Below are positions 26,429 through 35,908 of a stretch of DNA of 64,000 nucleotides, piece after piece. The translations under genes and the position numbers were made by a program. Within the stretch, counting starts at the first letter, position 1, and every line of letters begins with the position of its first letter. Location of the stretch: contig NZ_QXMH01000001.1 in NCBI RefSeq assembly GCF_003568665.1, forward strand, positions 1,364,001 through 1,428,000, read 5' to 3'. The stretch comes from Chitinophaga alhagiae (GTDB taxonomy: Bacteria > Bacteroidota > Bacteroidia > Chitinophagales > Chitinophagaceae). Below the pieces are notes generated by a model. That model was not told the DNA's origin. It searched no databases and worked only from the letters and a program-made list of their open reading frames with translations.

Positions 26429-27631
26429 ATGAATGACTTTTTTTTAAAATATCACAACGCCGGTCTGAAAAACGTCATGTTCGCCATGCTATTTTTCATC
26501 AGCCTCCTGGGATATATTCCTATGTTGCCATACTGGCTGTATAATATTGGCACATTTATCACCATTCCCATATTCATCTTCATAACATCGAACTACTCGA
26601 ACCGCTTTGTGACGAAGAACGAGATTGCTTTCCTGGGACTTTTTGTGCTCAGCCTCCTGCTGTCTTACCTTACCTCTCCCTTCGGGTTCACCATCGCCGG
26701 TTTTCTCCGAGCACTGGTGCCGATCATCTTCTATTACCTGGTAAGGGTACTCAATGTAAAAAAAACCGACTTTTATTATTCTGTTCTTTATTACCTGCTC
26801 ATTCTTTCGTTCCTTGTGGCTGCGTACCAGTTCTTTTTCCAGCCCGCGTATATCATCAACGACGACGGCGCCTGGGAAGAAGTAGAGGGTGTACTTACAC
26901 TGATGAAACGACCAGTTTCCTACTTGGGAAACTCGAATGTATTTGGCGTATTCACAGTATTCTGCTTCCTGATATTGTTTACGGAAGGCAACCAGCGGCT
27001 CACCAAAAATCAGAAGGTAGCGCTGTTCATCGTTACCATTCTCAACCTCACCCTGTTTTCCAAGTCAAGAACCTCGCTGGCAGCATTTATTGTAACACTG
27101 CTGATATACCTCTTTCACAAACGCAAGTTCATTCCTTTGTTAGTCGTTTTCCTATTCTTTTTGGCAGGGATTGCTTATGTGCTTTCCAATTATGAGCAAA
27201 TTGAGGCTATAGATAATATCTTCCGGCTGTCCAGTCTCTCCAGTGAGGATCGCAACTCGTACAGCATCAGGAGCGAGATTGCGAAATTTGCCATCCCACT
27301 TATTGGAGAGCGACCGTTCTTTGGGGTGGGCGTAGGCAATGAACAGCAACTGATGATGAGTACCGGCGCACCGCACAAAGGCATGGAATCCGCTACCCTT
27401 TTGCTTCTGATAGAGCGGGGCATATTGGGATATTTGATATATCTTTACATCTTATTTTCAAAATTTTTACTTGTTAAAAATAATATCACGAGGATCCTAA
27501 TCGGCCTGGTAATGATTTCCGTAGACTTTACAGAAACAGTTTGCGTAATACCTCAATTAAGCACTTTTCTGGCCATTTATCTTGGGGTAACCTGGAATAC
27601 TGTGAACCAAACAGATAATAAATTGCTATAA
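26429..27631 (+). CDS. Wzy-type O-antigen/polysaccharide polymerase
   Basis: A 400-residue protein with about ten membrane segments. The long periplasmic loop contains SIRSEIAKFAIPLIGERPFF, GVGVGNEQQL and later PHKGMESATLLLLIERGILG, the Wzy_C pattern of O-antigen polymerases and ligases. Start at 26429 was chosen because the earlier ATG at 26360 lies within the previous gene. It would polymerise flipped repeat units in the periplasm. Confidence 0.82.
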   Translation: MNDFFLKYHNAGLKNVMFAMLFFISLLGYIPMLPYWLYNIGTFITIPIFIFITSNYSNRFVTKNEIAFLGLFVLSLLLSYLTSPFGFTIAGFLRALVPIIFYYLVRVLNVKKTDFYYSVLYYLLILSFLVAAYQFFFQPAYIINDDGAWEEVEGVLTLMKRPVSYLGNSNVFGVFTVFCFLILFTEGNQRLTKNQKVALFIVTILNLTLFSKSRTSLAAFIVTLLIYLFHKRKFIPLLVVFLFFLAGIAYVLSNYEQIEAIDNIFRLSSLSSEDRNSYSIRSEIAKFAIPLIGERPFFGVGVGNEQQLMMSTGAPHKGMESATLLLLIERGILGYLIYLYILFSKFLLVKNNITRILIGLVMISVDFTETVCVIPQLSTFLAIYLGVTWNTVNQTDNKLL

Positions 27632-27644
27632 ACTAACGTATGGT

Positions 27645-29093
27645 ATGCTGTTTAATTCTATTGCTTTTCTCATATTTTTCCCGATCGTAACCATATTGTA
27701 TTTTTTGCTGCCTCACAAATTCCGCTGGTTGCTGCTCCTTCTGGCCAGCTGTTATTTCTACATGTACTTTGTGCCTGTATACATCTTGATCCTCTTTTTC
27801 ACGATCATTATAGACTATATTGCCGGCATCTGTATCGAAAACGCCAAAGAACCTAAACAGCGGAAGGTTTACCTCGTTATCAGCCTCATCGCGAACATTG
27901 GTGTACTCTGTTTCTTCAAGTACTTCAATTTCCTTAACGATAATCTCAGCCTATTGCTAGGTGGCTTGGGCCGGCAGAACCCCATTCCCTATCTACAAAT
28001 ACTTCTGCCCATCGGGCTTTCATTCCACACCTTTCAGGCCATGAGTTATACGATTGAAATATATAGGGGTAATTTCAAGGCTGAAAGGCATTTTGGCATT
28101 TATGCACTATATGTAATGTTTTACCCTCAGTTGGTGGCAGGCCCCATCGAAAGGCCACAGAACGTATTGCCGCAGTTCCATAAGGTGCAGCGATTCAATT
28201 ATGCCAACCTTGTATCCGGCCTCAAACAAATGGCTTGGGGTATGTTCAAGAAAGTGGTTATAGCCGACAGGTTGTCAATTCTAGTAAACACTGTAAACGA
28301 CGACGTATATGCCCAAAACGGCTTCGGACTGCTCTTGGCTGCCTATTTCTTCGCATTCCAGATCTATTGCGATTTTTCCGGATATTCAGACATCGCACTG
28401 GGGGCAGCCAGGGTAATGGGAATCAACCTCATGAAAAATTTCGATAGGCCATATGTTTCCCAGAGTATATCCGAATTCTGGAAACGCTGGCATATTTCTC
28501 TTTCAACTTGGTTTCGAGATTACCTTTACATCCCAATGGGAGGAAACCGGACGAGCTCAAAATGGAAGCATTATTGGAACCTATTTGTTACATTCCTGGT
28601 AAGCGGCATTTGGCATGGTGCAAACTGGACTTATGTGATCTGGGGCGCGTTACATGGATTCTACCTCGTGTTCGCCCTCGTAACACGGCCCTTCCGCAAC
28701 AGGCTGGTGCAAATGGCCGGCCTGAAAAAGGGCAGCTGGTTTTACCGATTTGTGAATATGATGGTCACTTTCCACCTGGTGCTGATAGGCTGGGTGTTCT
28801 TCCGCGCTAATACCGTAAATGAAGCATTTTATTCTCTGAGAGAAATCATTAACTTTTCCGGTTATCGATATTCTTTGGAAGGTCTGGGACTCAATTGGAT
28901 GGAAATAATAGTGGCTATCAGCTCAATTTTTGGGTTGCTGATACTTGAATACATTCATTCAAAATATAATTTAAGTAGCGTGATTGGCACTAAACCATTG
29001 CCAATCAAATGGTTAGTTTATTGTTTATTTATCATTATTATTGTACTTTTTGGAGAGTACAAAGGTCAACAATTCATATACTTTCAATTTTGA
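27645..29093 (+). CDS. MBOAT-family O-acyltransferase (AlgI-like)
   Basis: A 482-residue membrane protein. MLFNSIAFLIFFPIVTILYF is the characteristic AlgI/PatA start. YFAFQIYCDFSGYSDIALGA, ISEFWKRWHISLSTWFRDYL and SGIWHGANWTYVIWGALHG are the conserved MBOAT blocks; the last includes the catalytic histidine. Such proteins transfer acyl groups across the membrane to an extracytoplasmic partner. The next gene overlaps by one base and encodes an SGNH-like protein, the usual partner. Confidence 0.93.
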   Translation: MLFNSIAFLIFFPIVTILYFLLPHKFRWLLLLLASCYFYMYFVPVYILILFFTIIIDYIAGICIENAKEPKQRKVYLVISLIANIGVLCFFKYFNFLNDNLSLLLGGLGRQNPIPYLQILLPIGLSFHTFQAMSYTIEIYRGNFKAERHFGIYALYVMFYPQLVAGPIERPQNVLPQFHKVQRFNYANLVSGLKQMAWGMFKKVVIADRLSILVNTVNDDVYAQNGFGLLLAAYFFAFQIYCDFSGYSDIALGAARVMGINLMKNFDRPYVSQSISEFWKRWHISLSTWFRDYLYIPMGGNRTSSKWKHYWNLFVTFLVSGIWHGANWTYVIWGALHGFYLVFALVTRPFRNRLVQMAGLKKGSWFYRFVNMMVTFHLVLIGWVFFRANTVNEAFYSLREIINFSGYRYSLEGLGLNWMEIIVAISSIFGLLILEYIHSKYNLSSVIGTKPLPIKWLVYCLFIIIIVLFGEYKGQQFIYFQF

Positions 29094-30064
29094 TGAAAAA
29101 ACCACTGATCCGGTTAAAAGCTTTTATTTTGTTGCTAATTTGCTTAGCTACATGCCTGCATCTGTTTCTGGTTGAGGGTTTGCGACGAAATAGCACTGGA
29201 AATTACGGCATATGGAACCAGCTGATTGCTGGGGAGGCTGCGGCAGACGTTATTTTCTCCGGTTCATCACGCACTTTCCATCATTTCGACCCGGCAATCG
29301 CTGAAAAAATAACTGGTCAACGCTGCTTTAACATCGGGTCAGATGGTTCCTTTTTCGAAATGCAACTGCCCAAACTACAAACTTACTTTCAGCATAACCC
29401 CACGCCCAAAATATTAGTGCAAGGGCTGGACCTCGAATCTCTTGAAACCAGGAAGTACGTCTGGAAAGGCGAACAATACATTCCTTACCTTTATATCCCA
29501 CAGATATACAAGCAGTTGCGAAGTATAGAACCTGATTATTGGTATTACAAATATATTCCTCTCTATGCCTTCGGCAAATACGGATTCAGAACCGTACTGT
29601 GGTCGCTAAACGGATACCTGAAGCTCAAAAAGGAAACTGTTATCAACAAAGGCTATTTGCCTATAGACGCCAGGTGGAAGGAAGATTTCGAGAAGTTCAA
29701 AAAACAATACCCTCATGGGGTGAACTATCCAATCGAAAGCTCCGCAATCAGCAATCTTAAAAAGATCATCACCGAAGCGCAGTCAAAAAATATACGGGTG
29801 GTGCTTGTTTACACGCCCGAATACTTTGAGAACTATCCGTTGAGCCGCAACAGGGACAAGATATTAGAGACTTACCGGTCTATCGCAGCAGAGCACCAGG
29901 TGCCTCTCTGGGATTACTCTAGCACCCCTATTTGCTATGACAAAAAATATTTCTATAATTCGCAACATTTAAACAAAACAGGGGCCGAGGCATTTACAGC
30001 GCAGTTTGCCACAGACCTTAAGAAATATATGAATTCAAACATTTTTGCGACTCAAATGAAATAA
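29093..30064 (+). CDS. SGNH/DltD-like partner of the MBOAT acyltransferase
   Basis: A 323-residue protein anchored by one N-terminal membrane helix (FILLLICLATCLHLFLVEGL), with the rest outside the cytoplasm. DVIFSGSSRTFHHFDP resembles SGNH block I, with GSSR carrying the candidate nucleophilic serine, and YNSQHLNKTGAEAF resembles block V with a candidate catalytic histidine; DltD and AlgX-type partners share this layout. The start overlaps the MBOAT stop by one base. I infer that the pair O-acylates the polysaccharide. Sequence is divergent, so the exact family is uncertain. Confidence 0.78.
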   Translation: MKKPLIRLKAFILLLICLATCLHLFLVEGLRRNSTGNYGIWNQLIAGEAAADVIFSGSSRTFHHFDPAIAEKITGQRCFNIGSDGSFFEMQLPKLQTYFQHNPTPKILVQGLDLESLETRKYVWKGEQYIPYLYIPQIYKQLRSIEPDYWYYKYIPLYAFGKYGFRTVLWSLNGYLKLKKETVINKGYLPIDARWKEDFEKFKKQYPHGVNYPIESSAISNLKKIITEAQSKNIRVVLVYTPEYFENYPLSRNRDKILETYRSIAAEHQVPLWDYSSTPICYDKKYFYNSQHLNKTGAEAFTAQFATDLKKYMNSNIFATQMK

Positions 30065-30093
30065 CCTGAATGATATTTGAATAAAACAGCAAC

Positions 30094-31242
30094 ATGAAAA
30101 AGCATAAAATTGGTATAATTGGATTCGGAGGAGCGGGAATAGCCCTATTTCAACATTTTGAAAGATTTTCGGATTGCAGTGTTACCAGTGTATTGGATAT
30201 AAAAGAAACCGCCTTTGAAAGGGCTCGATTTTATTTGCCTAGCATCTTTACCACTTACAGCCTTACGGAATTCCTTAACAGCGGGATAGATATCGTTGTA
30301 GTAACTTCCCCTGACAATACCCACGCGGATTATATTGCCGATAGTCTTAGCGCCGGCAAGCATGTACTTTGCGAAAAGCCGCTGACGGATTCCATCGAAG
30401 GCATTCGCAAGATCCTGGATGCTATTGCTCGCCATCCCGGGCAGGTGGTAGGTGTACAGCACCAGATGAGATGCCTGCCAGTGCATACGGAAATTCACAA
30501 TATTGTACGCCAGGGCCAGTTGGGAAAGATCGGCTACATAGAAGGGTATTACGTGCACAACCTTACCAAAAGAGCTTTCGAGTATGACGAATGGCGGTTG
30601 AGAGACAATGCCACGCCGCTTATTTACTCTGGCATTCACTTCGTTGACCTGCTGCGTTGGATCATGAAGGATGAAGTAGTGGAAGTATGTGGCATGGCCA
30701 ACAACATCTGCTTCCCGGAATACCCGGAAAGTGATCTGAATGTGATACTGCTCAAATTCCGGTCCGGTGTGATAGGTAAAGTGGTGACTGCCTTCGGTGC
30801 CGGAAGGCCGCAGGACCATACAGTACAGATTTATGGCGATCAGCGGAGCATTTTCAACAATATGCTGTTTGAAAAAGATGGCGGTTTCAAAATCTTCGCA
30901 CGGCCGAAGAAAAATACGCTGCCCGGCCGCAAACAGGCCTTTATTAAAGATCTTGCCATCACCGGCTTTTCCAATATGTTCGAAAAACTCATGAAGATAT
31001 ATCCGTACAATGCACAGTACAATATAGGTTTTTATCCGATCAGGCTATATGAACATTACCTGGCAGTAAACCAATCTGCCAAAAATTTCCTGGACGCAGT
31101 AAACGGCGAAGCGAAATTACAATGTACCGCGTTGGATGCCGCAAGATCTGTTGCCGTAGCCCTCGCTGGAGTAGAAGCCTACCGCACAGGGGCCACCGTA
31201 CAAGTAAAAAAATACTGGCCTAAAGAATTAGGTCAACTCTAA
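30094..31242 (+). CDS. Gfo/Idh/MocA-family oxidoreductase
   Basis: A 382-residue NAD(P)-dependent dehydrogenase. IGIIGFGGAGIALFQHF is the Rossmann motif, VTSPDNTHADYIADSLSAGK and HVLCEKPLTDS the family signature (catalytic lysine in EKP). YSGIHFVDLLRWIM contains the conserved active-site histidine. It immediately precedes the HisH-HisF-WbpG amidination set, but a second oxidoreductase at 34891 is a better match to the WlbA/WbpB step. Substrate therefore unknown. Confidence 0.87.
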   Translation: MKKHKIGIIGFGGAGIALFQHFERFSDCSVTSVLDIKETAFERARFYLPSIFTTYSLTEFLNSGIDIVVVTSPDNTHADYIADSLSAGKHVLCEKPLTDSIEGIRKILDAIARHPGQVVGVQHQMRCLPVHTEIHNIVRQGQLGKIGYIEGYYVHNLTKRAFEYDEWRLRDNATPLIYSGIHFVDLLRWIMKDEVVEVCGMANNICFPEYPESDLNVILLKFRSGVIGKVVTAFGAGRPQDHTVQIYGDQRSIFNNMLFEKDGGFKIFARPKKNTLPGRKQAFIKDLAITGFSNMFEKLMKIYPYNAQYNIGFYPIRLYEHYLAVNQSAKNFLDAVNGEAKLQCTALDAARSVAVALAGVEAYRTGATVQVKKYWPKELGQL

Positions 31243-31252
31243 TAAAGATGCA

Positions 31253-31870
31253 ATGATCACAATTATAGATTACGAAGCAGGCAACATCGGGTCCATCCTG
31301 AACATGATCAAAAGAATCGGGGGGAAAGCCTGCATTTCAGGAAACGCTGACGAGATCAGGATCGCTGAAAAGCTGATCCTCCCCGGCGTTGGCCATTTCG
31401 ACTATGGAATGTTGCAACTGCGCAAATCCGGCTTGTCAGAAGCCCTACAAGAGGCTGTCATCCGTGACAAAAAGCCAGTGCTTGGCATTTGTCTGGGTAT
31501 GCAGCTGATGACACAGCGGAGTGAGGAAGGTGTGCAGCCCGGCCTTGGATGGTTCAACGCTACCGTGAAAAAATTCCAGTTCTCTGACAACGAGGTAAAA
31601 CTGAAAGTGCCTCATATGGGATGGAACCACGTTTCACTGGTAAATAAAAACAGCCGGTTGTTCAAAGACATGCCCGAAGATCCCCGCTTTTATTTCGTGC
31701 ATTCCTTTTATGCTTCCGCTTCTGACCCAGCAGAAGTACTCACCACCACACAACACGGGCTGGAGTTTGCATCGAGCCTGGAAAAAGGTAATATTTACGG
31801 TGTACAGTTTCATCCGGAGAAAAGCCATAAATATGGCATAAGATTACTTCAAAATTTCCTTGACATTTAA
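31253..31870 (+). CDS. hisH: HisH-like glutamine amidotransferase for sugar amidination
   Basis: A 205-residue class I glutaminase. ITIIDYEAGNIGSILNMIKR is the HisH start, LGICLGMQLM holds the nucleophilic cysteine, and GVQFHPEKSHKYG the histidine and glutamate of the triad. It produces ammonia from glutamine. Position between sugar-modifying genes, with HisF and WbpG homologues following, points to the lipopolysaccharide-type HisH2 role, not histidine biosynthesis. Confidence 0.9.
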   Translation: MITIIDYEAGNIGSILNMIKRIGGKACISGNADEIRIAEKLILPGVGHFDYGMLQLRKSGLSEALQEAVIRDKKPVLGICLGMQLMTQRSEEGVQPGLGWFNATVKKFQFSDNEVKLKVPHMGWNHVSLVNKNSRLFKDMPEDPRFYFVHSFYASASDPAEVLTTTQHGLEFASSLEKGNIYGVQFHPEKSHKYGIRLLQNFLDI

Positions 31871-31871
31871 T

Positions 31872-32630
31872 ATGCTGAGAGTTCGAGTCATACCTGTTCT
31901 GCTATTGAAAAACAAAGGCCTGGTGAAAACGGTTTCTTTCAAGAATCCAACCTACATCGGAGACCCTATAAACGCAGTGCGCATCTTCAACGAAAAAGAA
32001 GTAGACGAGTTGATGCTGCTAGACATTACCGCCAGCGTAGAGAACCGAGAACCCAACTACGCCTGGATAAAAGATATATCAAGTGAAAGTTTTATGCCCA
32101 TCGGCTACGGTGGTGGCATACAGACGCTCGACCAGATCAAAAAGCTCTTTAACCTCGGCGTAGAAAAAGTGGTTCTTAACAGCGCCAGCACCAACCTTGA
32201 ACTGATCCGTTCCGCAGCGGCCATCTTTGGCAGTCAAAGCATCGTAGTTTCTATAGATGTAAAAAAAAGTTTCTGGGGAAAATATGAAGGTTTCACGCAT
32301 AGTGGCAGCAAAAAACTACCCATTCCCCCATTGGAACATGCCATAAACTGTGTGAACGCCGGCGCCGGTGAAATATATCTGCAGTCCATAGACAAGGAAG
32401 GGCACATGAAAGGTTACGATCTCGACATAACACGCCAGTTCAGCAACGCTTTGACAGTGCCTGTAGTAGCTTCCGGTGGTGCGGCGGATCTTGCTTCCAT
32501 GAAAGAAGTGATCTCCTTCGCGGGTGCTTCAGCCGTATCTGCAGGCAGTATTTTTGTATATAAAGGTAAACACAAAGCCGTATTGATAAATTATCCTTCT
32601 CAGGAGGTCCTCAAAGAATACTTACCATGA
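31872..32630 (+). CDS. HisF-like cyclase subunit of the sugar amidination complex (HisF2 type)
   Basis: A 252-residue (beta/alpha)8-barrel protein. VIPVLLLKNKGLVKTVSF replaces the usual IPCLDVKDG of histidine-pathway HisF: the catalytic aspartate (Asp11 in Thermotoga HisF) is a leucine here, as I recall for HisF2 proteins in polysaccharide loci. IYIGDPINAVRIFNEKE-like residues and GYGGGIQTLDQIK are also typical. It probably serves as the ammonia channel or scaffold between HisH and WbpG. Starts one base after hisH and overlaps wbpG by 4 bases. Confidence 0.87.
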   Translation: MLRVRVIPVLLLKNKGLVKTVSFKNPTYIGDPINAVRIFNEKEVDELMLLDITASVENREPNYAWIKDISSESFMPIGYGGGIQTLDQIKKLFNLGVEKVVLNSASTNLELIRSAAAIFGSQSIVVSIDVKKSFWGKYEGFTHSGSKKLPIPPLEHAINCVNAGAGEIYLQSIDKEGHMKGYDLDITRQFSNALTVPVVASGGAADLASMKEVISFAGASAVSAGSIFVYKGKHKAVLINYPSQEVLKEYLP

Positions 32631-33760
32631 CCGATAAAAGACCATATCAGATCTGTAGCCGTTGTATAATGGACACTAGCGACCCGGATATACAATTTAA
32701 CCAGGAAGGCGTTTGTAATCACTGCACGCGGTACACCGATTTGATTGATACTCGTGTGTTTCGCGGCAATCTAGCCACGCAAAAACTAAAAAAGCTGATA
32801 AGCCGGATCAAAAGAGACAAACATAACGCTGAGTATGACTGCATTATAGGTGTTAGTGGTGGCGTAGACAGCACCTACGTAGCCTATCTCACCAAAAAAC
32901 TAGGCCTTAATCCTCTCGCTGTTCATTTCGATAATGGATGGAACTCGGAGTTAGCGGTGAGTAACATCGAAAAAACGCTAGACAAACTCAATATCGATCT
33001 GTACACCTACGTAATCGACTGGGAAGAATTTAAGAACCTGCAGCTTTCCTTCCTGTATGCCTCCACACCTGATGGCGAAGTGCCTACGGATCATGCCATC
33101 AACGCACTACTTTTTAAAGAAGCCGCCAAAAGAGGCATTAAATACATCATCAACGGCATGAACTTCGCTACCGAGTCCCTCGCAGTAAAAAAATGGGCTT
33201 ATGGTCATTCCGACTGGAAATACATCAACGCGGTACACAAAAGATTTGGTATCGTCAAGTTGAAACATTACCCTCACTTTAGTTTCCTCGACCTTTTTTA
33301 CTATATCTTCATTCGCCGTATAAAAGTGATCAGCATTCTCAACTATATTCCTTATGACAAAAACGAGGTGATGAAAATATTGCAGAATGAGTTGGGTTGG
33401 CTATATTACGGCGGCAAACACTACGAATCCGTTTATACCCGCTTTTACCAAGCTTACATCCTTCCCAGGAAATTCAATATAGACAAACGAAGGGGCCATT
33501 TATCCGACCTCATTCATGCCGGCCAGCTGACCCGGGACGAAGCACTTGAGCTTATCAAAGACCCGGTGGCCGATATGAATATGCTGGAGCAAGACAAGGA
33601 TTTCGTGATAAAAAAGCTGGAACTTGATCCCACTAAATTCGAAAGTATCATGCGGGCACCGCCTACCACTTACGAATCTTACAACAACAGCGAAAAGGGC
33701 GTAGCCCGCCTGAAAAAATTTCTTAACTGGATGCGCAAAAAAGGTATATACTCAAAATAA
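32627..33760 (+). CDS. wbpG: N-acetyl sugar amidotransferase (WbpG/PseA family)
   Basis: A 377-residue ATP pyrophosphatase-type amidotransferase. It starts with a zinc-finger-like pair, CSRCIMDTSDPDIQF and GVCNHC, then IGVSGGVDSTYVAYLTKK (PP-loop) and PLAVHFDNGWNSELA. These are signatures of WbpG/PseA enzymes that convert an acetamido group of a nucleotide sugar to an acetamidino group using ammonia from HisH. It overlaps the HisF gene by 4 bases. The exact sugar acceptor is inferred from neighbours (2,3-diamino-uronic acid). Confidence 0.9.
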   Translation: MTDKRPYQICSRCIMDTSDPDIQFNQEGVCNHCTRYTDLIDTRVFRGNLATQKLKKLISRIKRDKHNAEYDCIIGVSGGVDSTYVAYLTKKLGLNPLAVHFDNGWNSELAVSNIEKTLDKLNIDLYTYVIDWEEFKNLQLSFLYASTPDGEVPTDHAINALLFKEAAKRGIKYIINGMNFATESLAVKKWAYGHSDWKYINAVHKRFGIVKLKHYPHFSFLDLFYYIFIRRIKVISILNYIPYDKNEVMKILQNELGWLYYGGKHYESVYTRFYQAYILPRKFNIDKRRGHLSDLIHAGQLTRDEALELIKDPVADMNMLEQDKDFVIKKLELDPTKFESIMRAPPTTYESYNNSEKGVARLKKFLNWMRKKGIYSK

Positions 33761-33761
33761 T

Positions 33762-34880
33762 ATGACAATACTTCATATTTGCAGTGACTACGCCAAACAA
33801 AGCATTTATAATAACCTAGTGACCTCGTTAGGCCGTCAGGGGCATTACCAGATTGTATATGTGCCTGTACGCACTGCTTATGAAGTAGGTCTGTATCAGA
33901 ATAGCACGCTTGAAAATACAGTATACCATTATGCACATATCCTGAAAAAATATCATCGTCTTCTATTTCATCTCAAAATCCGAACGGTGCTGAAAGATCT
34001 CGCATCTCGCACCGATCCTAGTGCTGTTGACATTGTACATGCCCACTTCCTTTTCAGCGACGGAGCAGTGGCCCTTCGACTCAAACAGCAATACGGCAAA
34101 CCGTATATCGTGGCAGTGAGAAATACAGATATCAATATATTTTTCAGGTACATGAAACACCTTAAAGGCCTTGCCTATAAAATATTGCGGGAAGCCAAAC
34201 AGATTATTTTCCTTTCCCCGTCATACCAGGAAAAGCTGCTGAACGACATTCTCCCTTCTAGTGTAGCCCGCGCCATCAAGAATAAGTGCATAGTAGTGCC
34301 TAATGGCGCAGATGAGTTCTGGTTTGATCACATGCATGAACGTCGCGAATTAACCACAGACACACTACGCCTGCTGTACGTAGGCGATTTCAGCGTCAAT
34401 AAGAATATACCCAGTATTATCTCTGCTGCAAAGCGGCTGGCTACCGTGCGCCCCGTGCAACTCATTATACTGGGCGGAGGGGGTAACGGCGACAAAACGG
34501 TAAAGACAGCGGCTATAGCTGAAAAAGCCCTTGTTACCCTCCTCCCCCGCACCAGCGACAAAAACGAATTACTGGAACAATACCGAAAAGCAGATATTTT
34601 TGTAATGCCCTCGCTGTTCGAAACTTTTGGCATTGTATATATCGAAGCCATGAGCCAGGGACTGCCAGTAATATACACCGAAAGCCAGGGAATAGACGGC
34701 TATTTCCCGGAAGGACAGATAGGCTATCATGTGAACCCACATAACGTACAAGATATTGCGGACAAAATAAATGCGATAGCAGGAAATTATGCCCAGATGG
34801 CCGCTGGTGCAACCCAGGCGGCGGAAAAGTTCCGCTGGTGCAAAATTGCGGACACATACACCCGGATCTATAAAAGTTAA
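33762..34880 (+). CDS. Glycosyltransferase family 4
   Basis: A 372-residue GT-B transferase. VDIVHAHFLFSDGAVAL and PYIVAVRNTDINIFFRY are in the N-domain. LRLLYVGDFSVNKNIPSIIS and ADIFVMPSLFETFGIVYIEA with the following MSQGLPVIYTES form the C-terminal GT4 donor site (E...FG...E motif). It starts one base after wbpG ends. It may transfer the amidinated sugar, judging only from position. Confidence 0.88.
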   Translation: MTILHICSDYAKQSIYNNLVTSLGRQGHYQIVYVPVRTAYEVGLYQNSTLENTVYHYAHILKKYHRLLFHLKIRTVLKDLASRTDPSAVDIVHAHFLFSDGAVALRLKQQYGKPYIVAVRNTDINIFFRYMKHLKGLAYKILREAKQIIFLSPSYQEKLLNDILPSSVARAIKNKCIVVPNGADEFWFDHMHERRELTTDTLRLLYVGDFSVNKNIPSIISAAKRLATVRPVQLIILGGGGNGDKTVKTAAIAEKALVTLLPRTSDKNELLEQYRKADIFVMPSLFETFGIVYIEAMSQGLPVIYTESQGIDGYFPEGQIGYHVNPHNVQDIADKINAIAGNYAQMAAGATQAAEKFRWCKIADTYTRIYKS

Positions 34881-34890
34881 AACCAGGAAA

Positions 34891-35904
34891 ATGACAAAAA
34901 ACATCAGATTTGCTATTGTCGGATGTGGCAGGATCGCCCAAAGACACGCAGAACATATTAAAAACAACGGCCTGCTCACGGCTGTTGTCGATATTGACAA
35001 GACGAAAGCGGAAGCGCTTGGCAGTAGATACGGTGCCAAGGTGTATGCCGATATTGATACCCTTTTGGCAGAAGAAAAGGACATAGATGTAATATCTATC
35101 TGTAGTCCCAACGGTCTACACGCGGAACATAGTATCAAATCCCTTAATGCCGGCTTTCATGTATTGTGCGAGAAACCCATGGCCATTTCTGTACACGACT
35201 GCGGCGAAATGATAAAAGCGGCAGAGAAAAACAATAAACGCCTATTCGCCATCAAACAAAACCGTTTCAACCCACCCGTCACGGCCGTAAAAGATGCTAT
35301 GGAAAAAGGTGCGCTCGGGAAAATTTACAGCGTTCAACTTAGTTGCTTCTGGAACAGGAACGAAGACTACTATCGTAATTCCTGGAAAGGCACGCAAAAA
35401 CTCGACGGAGGTACCTTATACACGCAATTCAGCCATTTCATTGACCTCCTTTACTGGATTGTGGGTGACATCAAAAAAGTACATGCCATTACTCGCAATT
35501 TCGCGCATAAAGACATCATCGAATTTGAAGATACCGGTGTGGTGGTAATGGAGTTCTACAGCGGGGCTATTGGCACTATCAATTACACTGTGAATAGCTA
35601 CAAAAAAAACATGGAGGGCTCACTGACCATATTTGCGGAAAAAGGCACTGTAAAAATCGGTGGACAGTACTTGAACGAACTGGAATACCAGCAAATTGAA
35701 GGCTTCGAGTTTAAAGACCTGCCGGAAGGTAACAAGGCCAATAACTACGGAGCGTACCAAGGTTCTATGTCCAATCACGATAAGGTGTATGAAAATCTCG
35801 TTCAGGTTCTAAACAACGGGGCCTCCATTTCAACCAATGCCTTTGAGGGACTTAAGACTGTTGAGATCATTAATAAAATATACACCTCAGCGGAAAATAA
35901 TTAA
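34891..35904 (+). CDS. Gfo/Idh/MocA oxidoreductase, WlbA/WbpB-like (UDP-HexNAcA 3-dehydrogenase)
   Basis: A 337-residue NAD-dependent dehydrogenase. IRFAIVGCGRIAQRHAEHI is the Rossmann motif; HVLCEKPMAISVHDCGEM carries the family lysine; GGTLYTQFSHFIDLLYWIVG contains the active-site histidine. In WlbA/WbpB systems this oxidises C3 of UDP-GlcNAcA, followed by aminotransfer and acetylation; those two genes follow directly (35909 and 36364). Start at 34891, as the longer frame overlaps the previous gene. Confidence 0.85.
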   Translation: MTKNIRFAIVGCGRIAQRHAEHIKNNGLLTAVVDIDKTKAEALGSRYGAKVYADIDTLLAEEKDIDVISICSPNGLHAEHSIKSLNAGFHVLCEKPMAISVHDCGEMIKAAEKNNKRLFAIKQNRFNPPVTAVKDAMEKGALGKIYSVQLSCFWNRNEDYYRNSWKGTQKLDGGTLYTQFSHFIDLLYWIVGDIKKVHAITRNFAHKDIIEFEDTGVVVMEFYSGAIGTINYTVNSYKKNMEGSLTIFAEKGTVKIGGQYLNELEYQQIEGFEFKDLPEGNKANNYGAYQGSMSNHDKVYENLVQVLNNGASISTNAFEGLKTVEIINKIYTSAENN

Positions 35905-35908
35905 CAGT

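Noticed and set aside
31253-32630. HisH-HisF as histidine biosynthesis genes
   Set aside because: No other his genes are near, WbpG overlaps HisF by 4 bases, and HisF lacks a catalytic aspartate. The amidination role explains these facts better.
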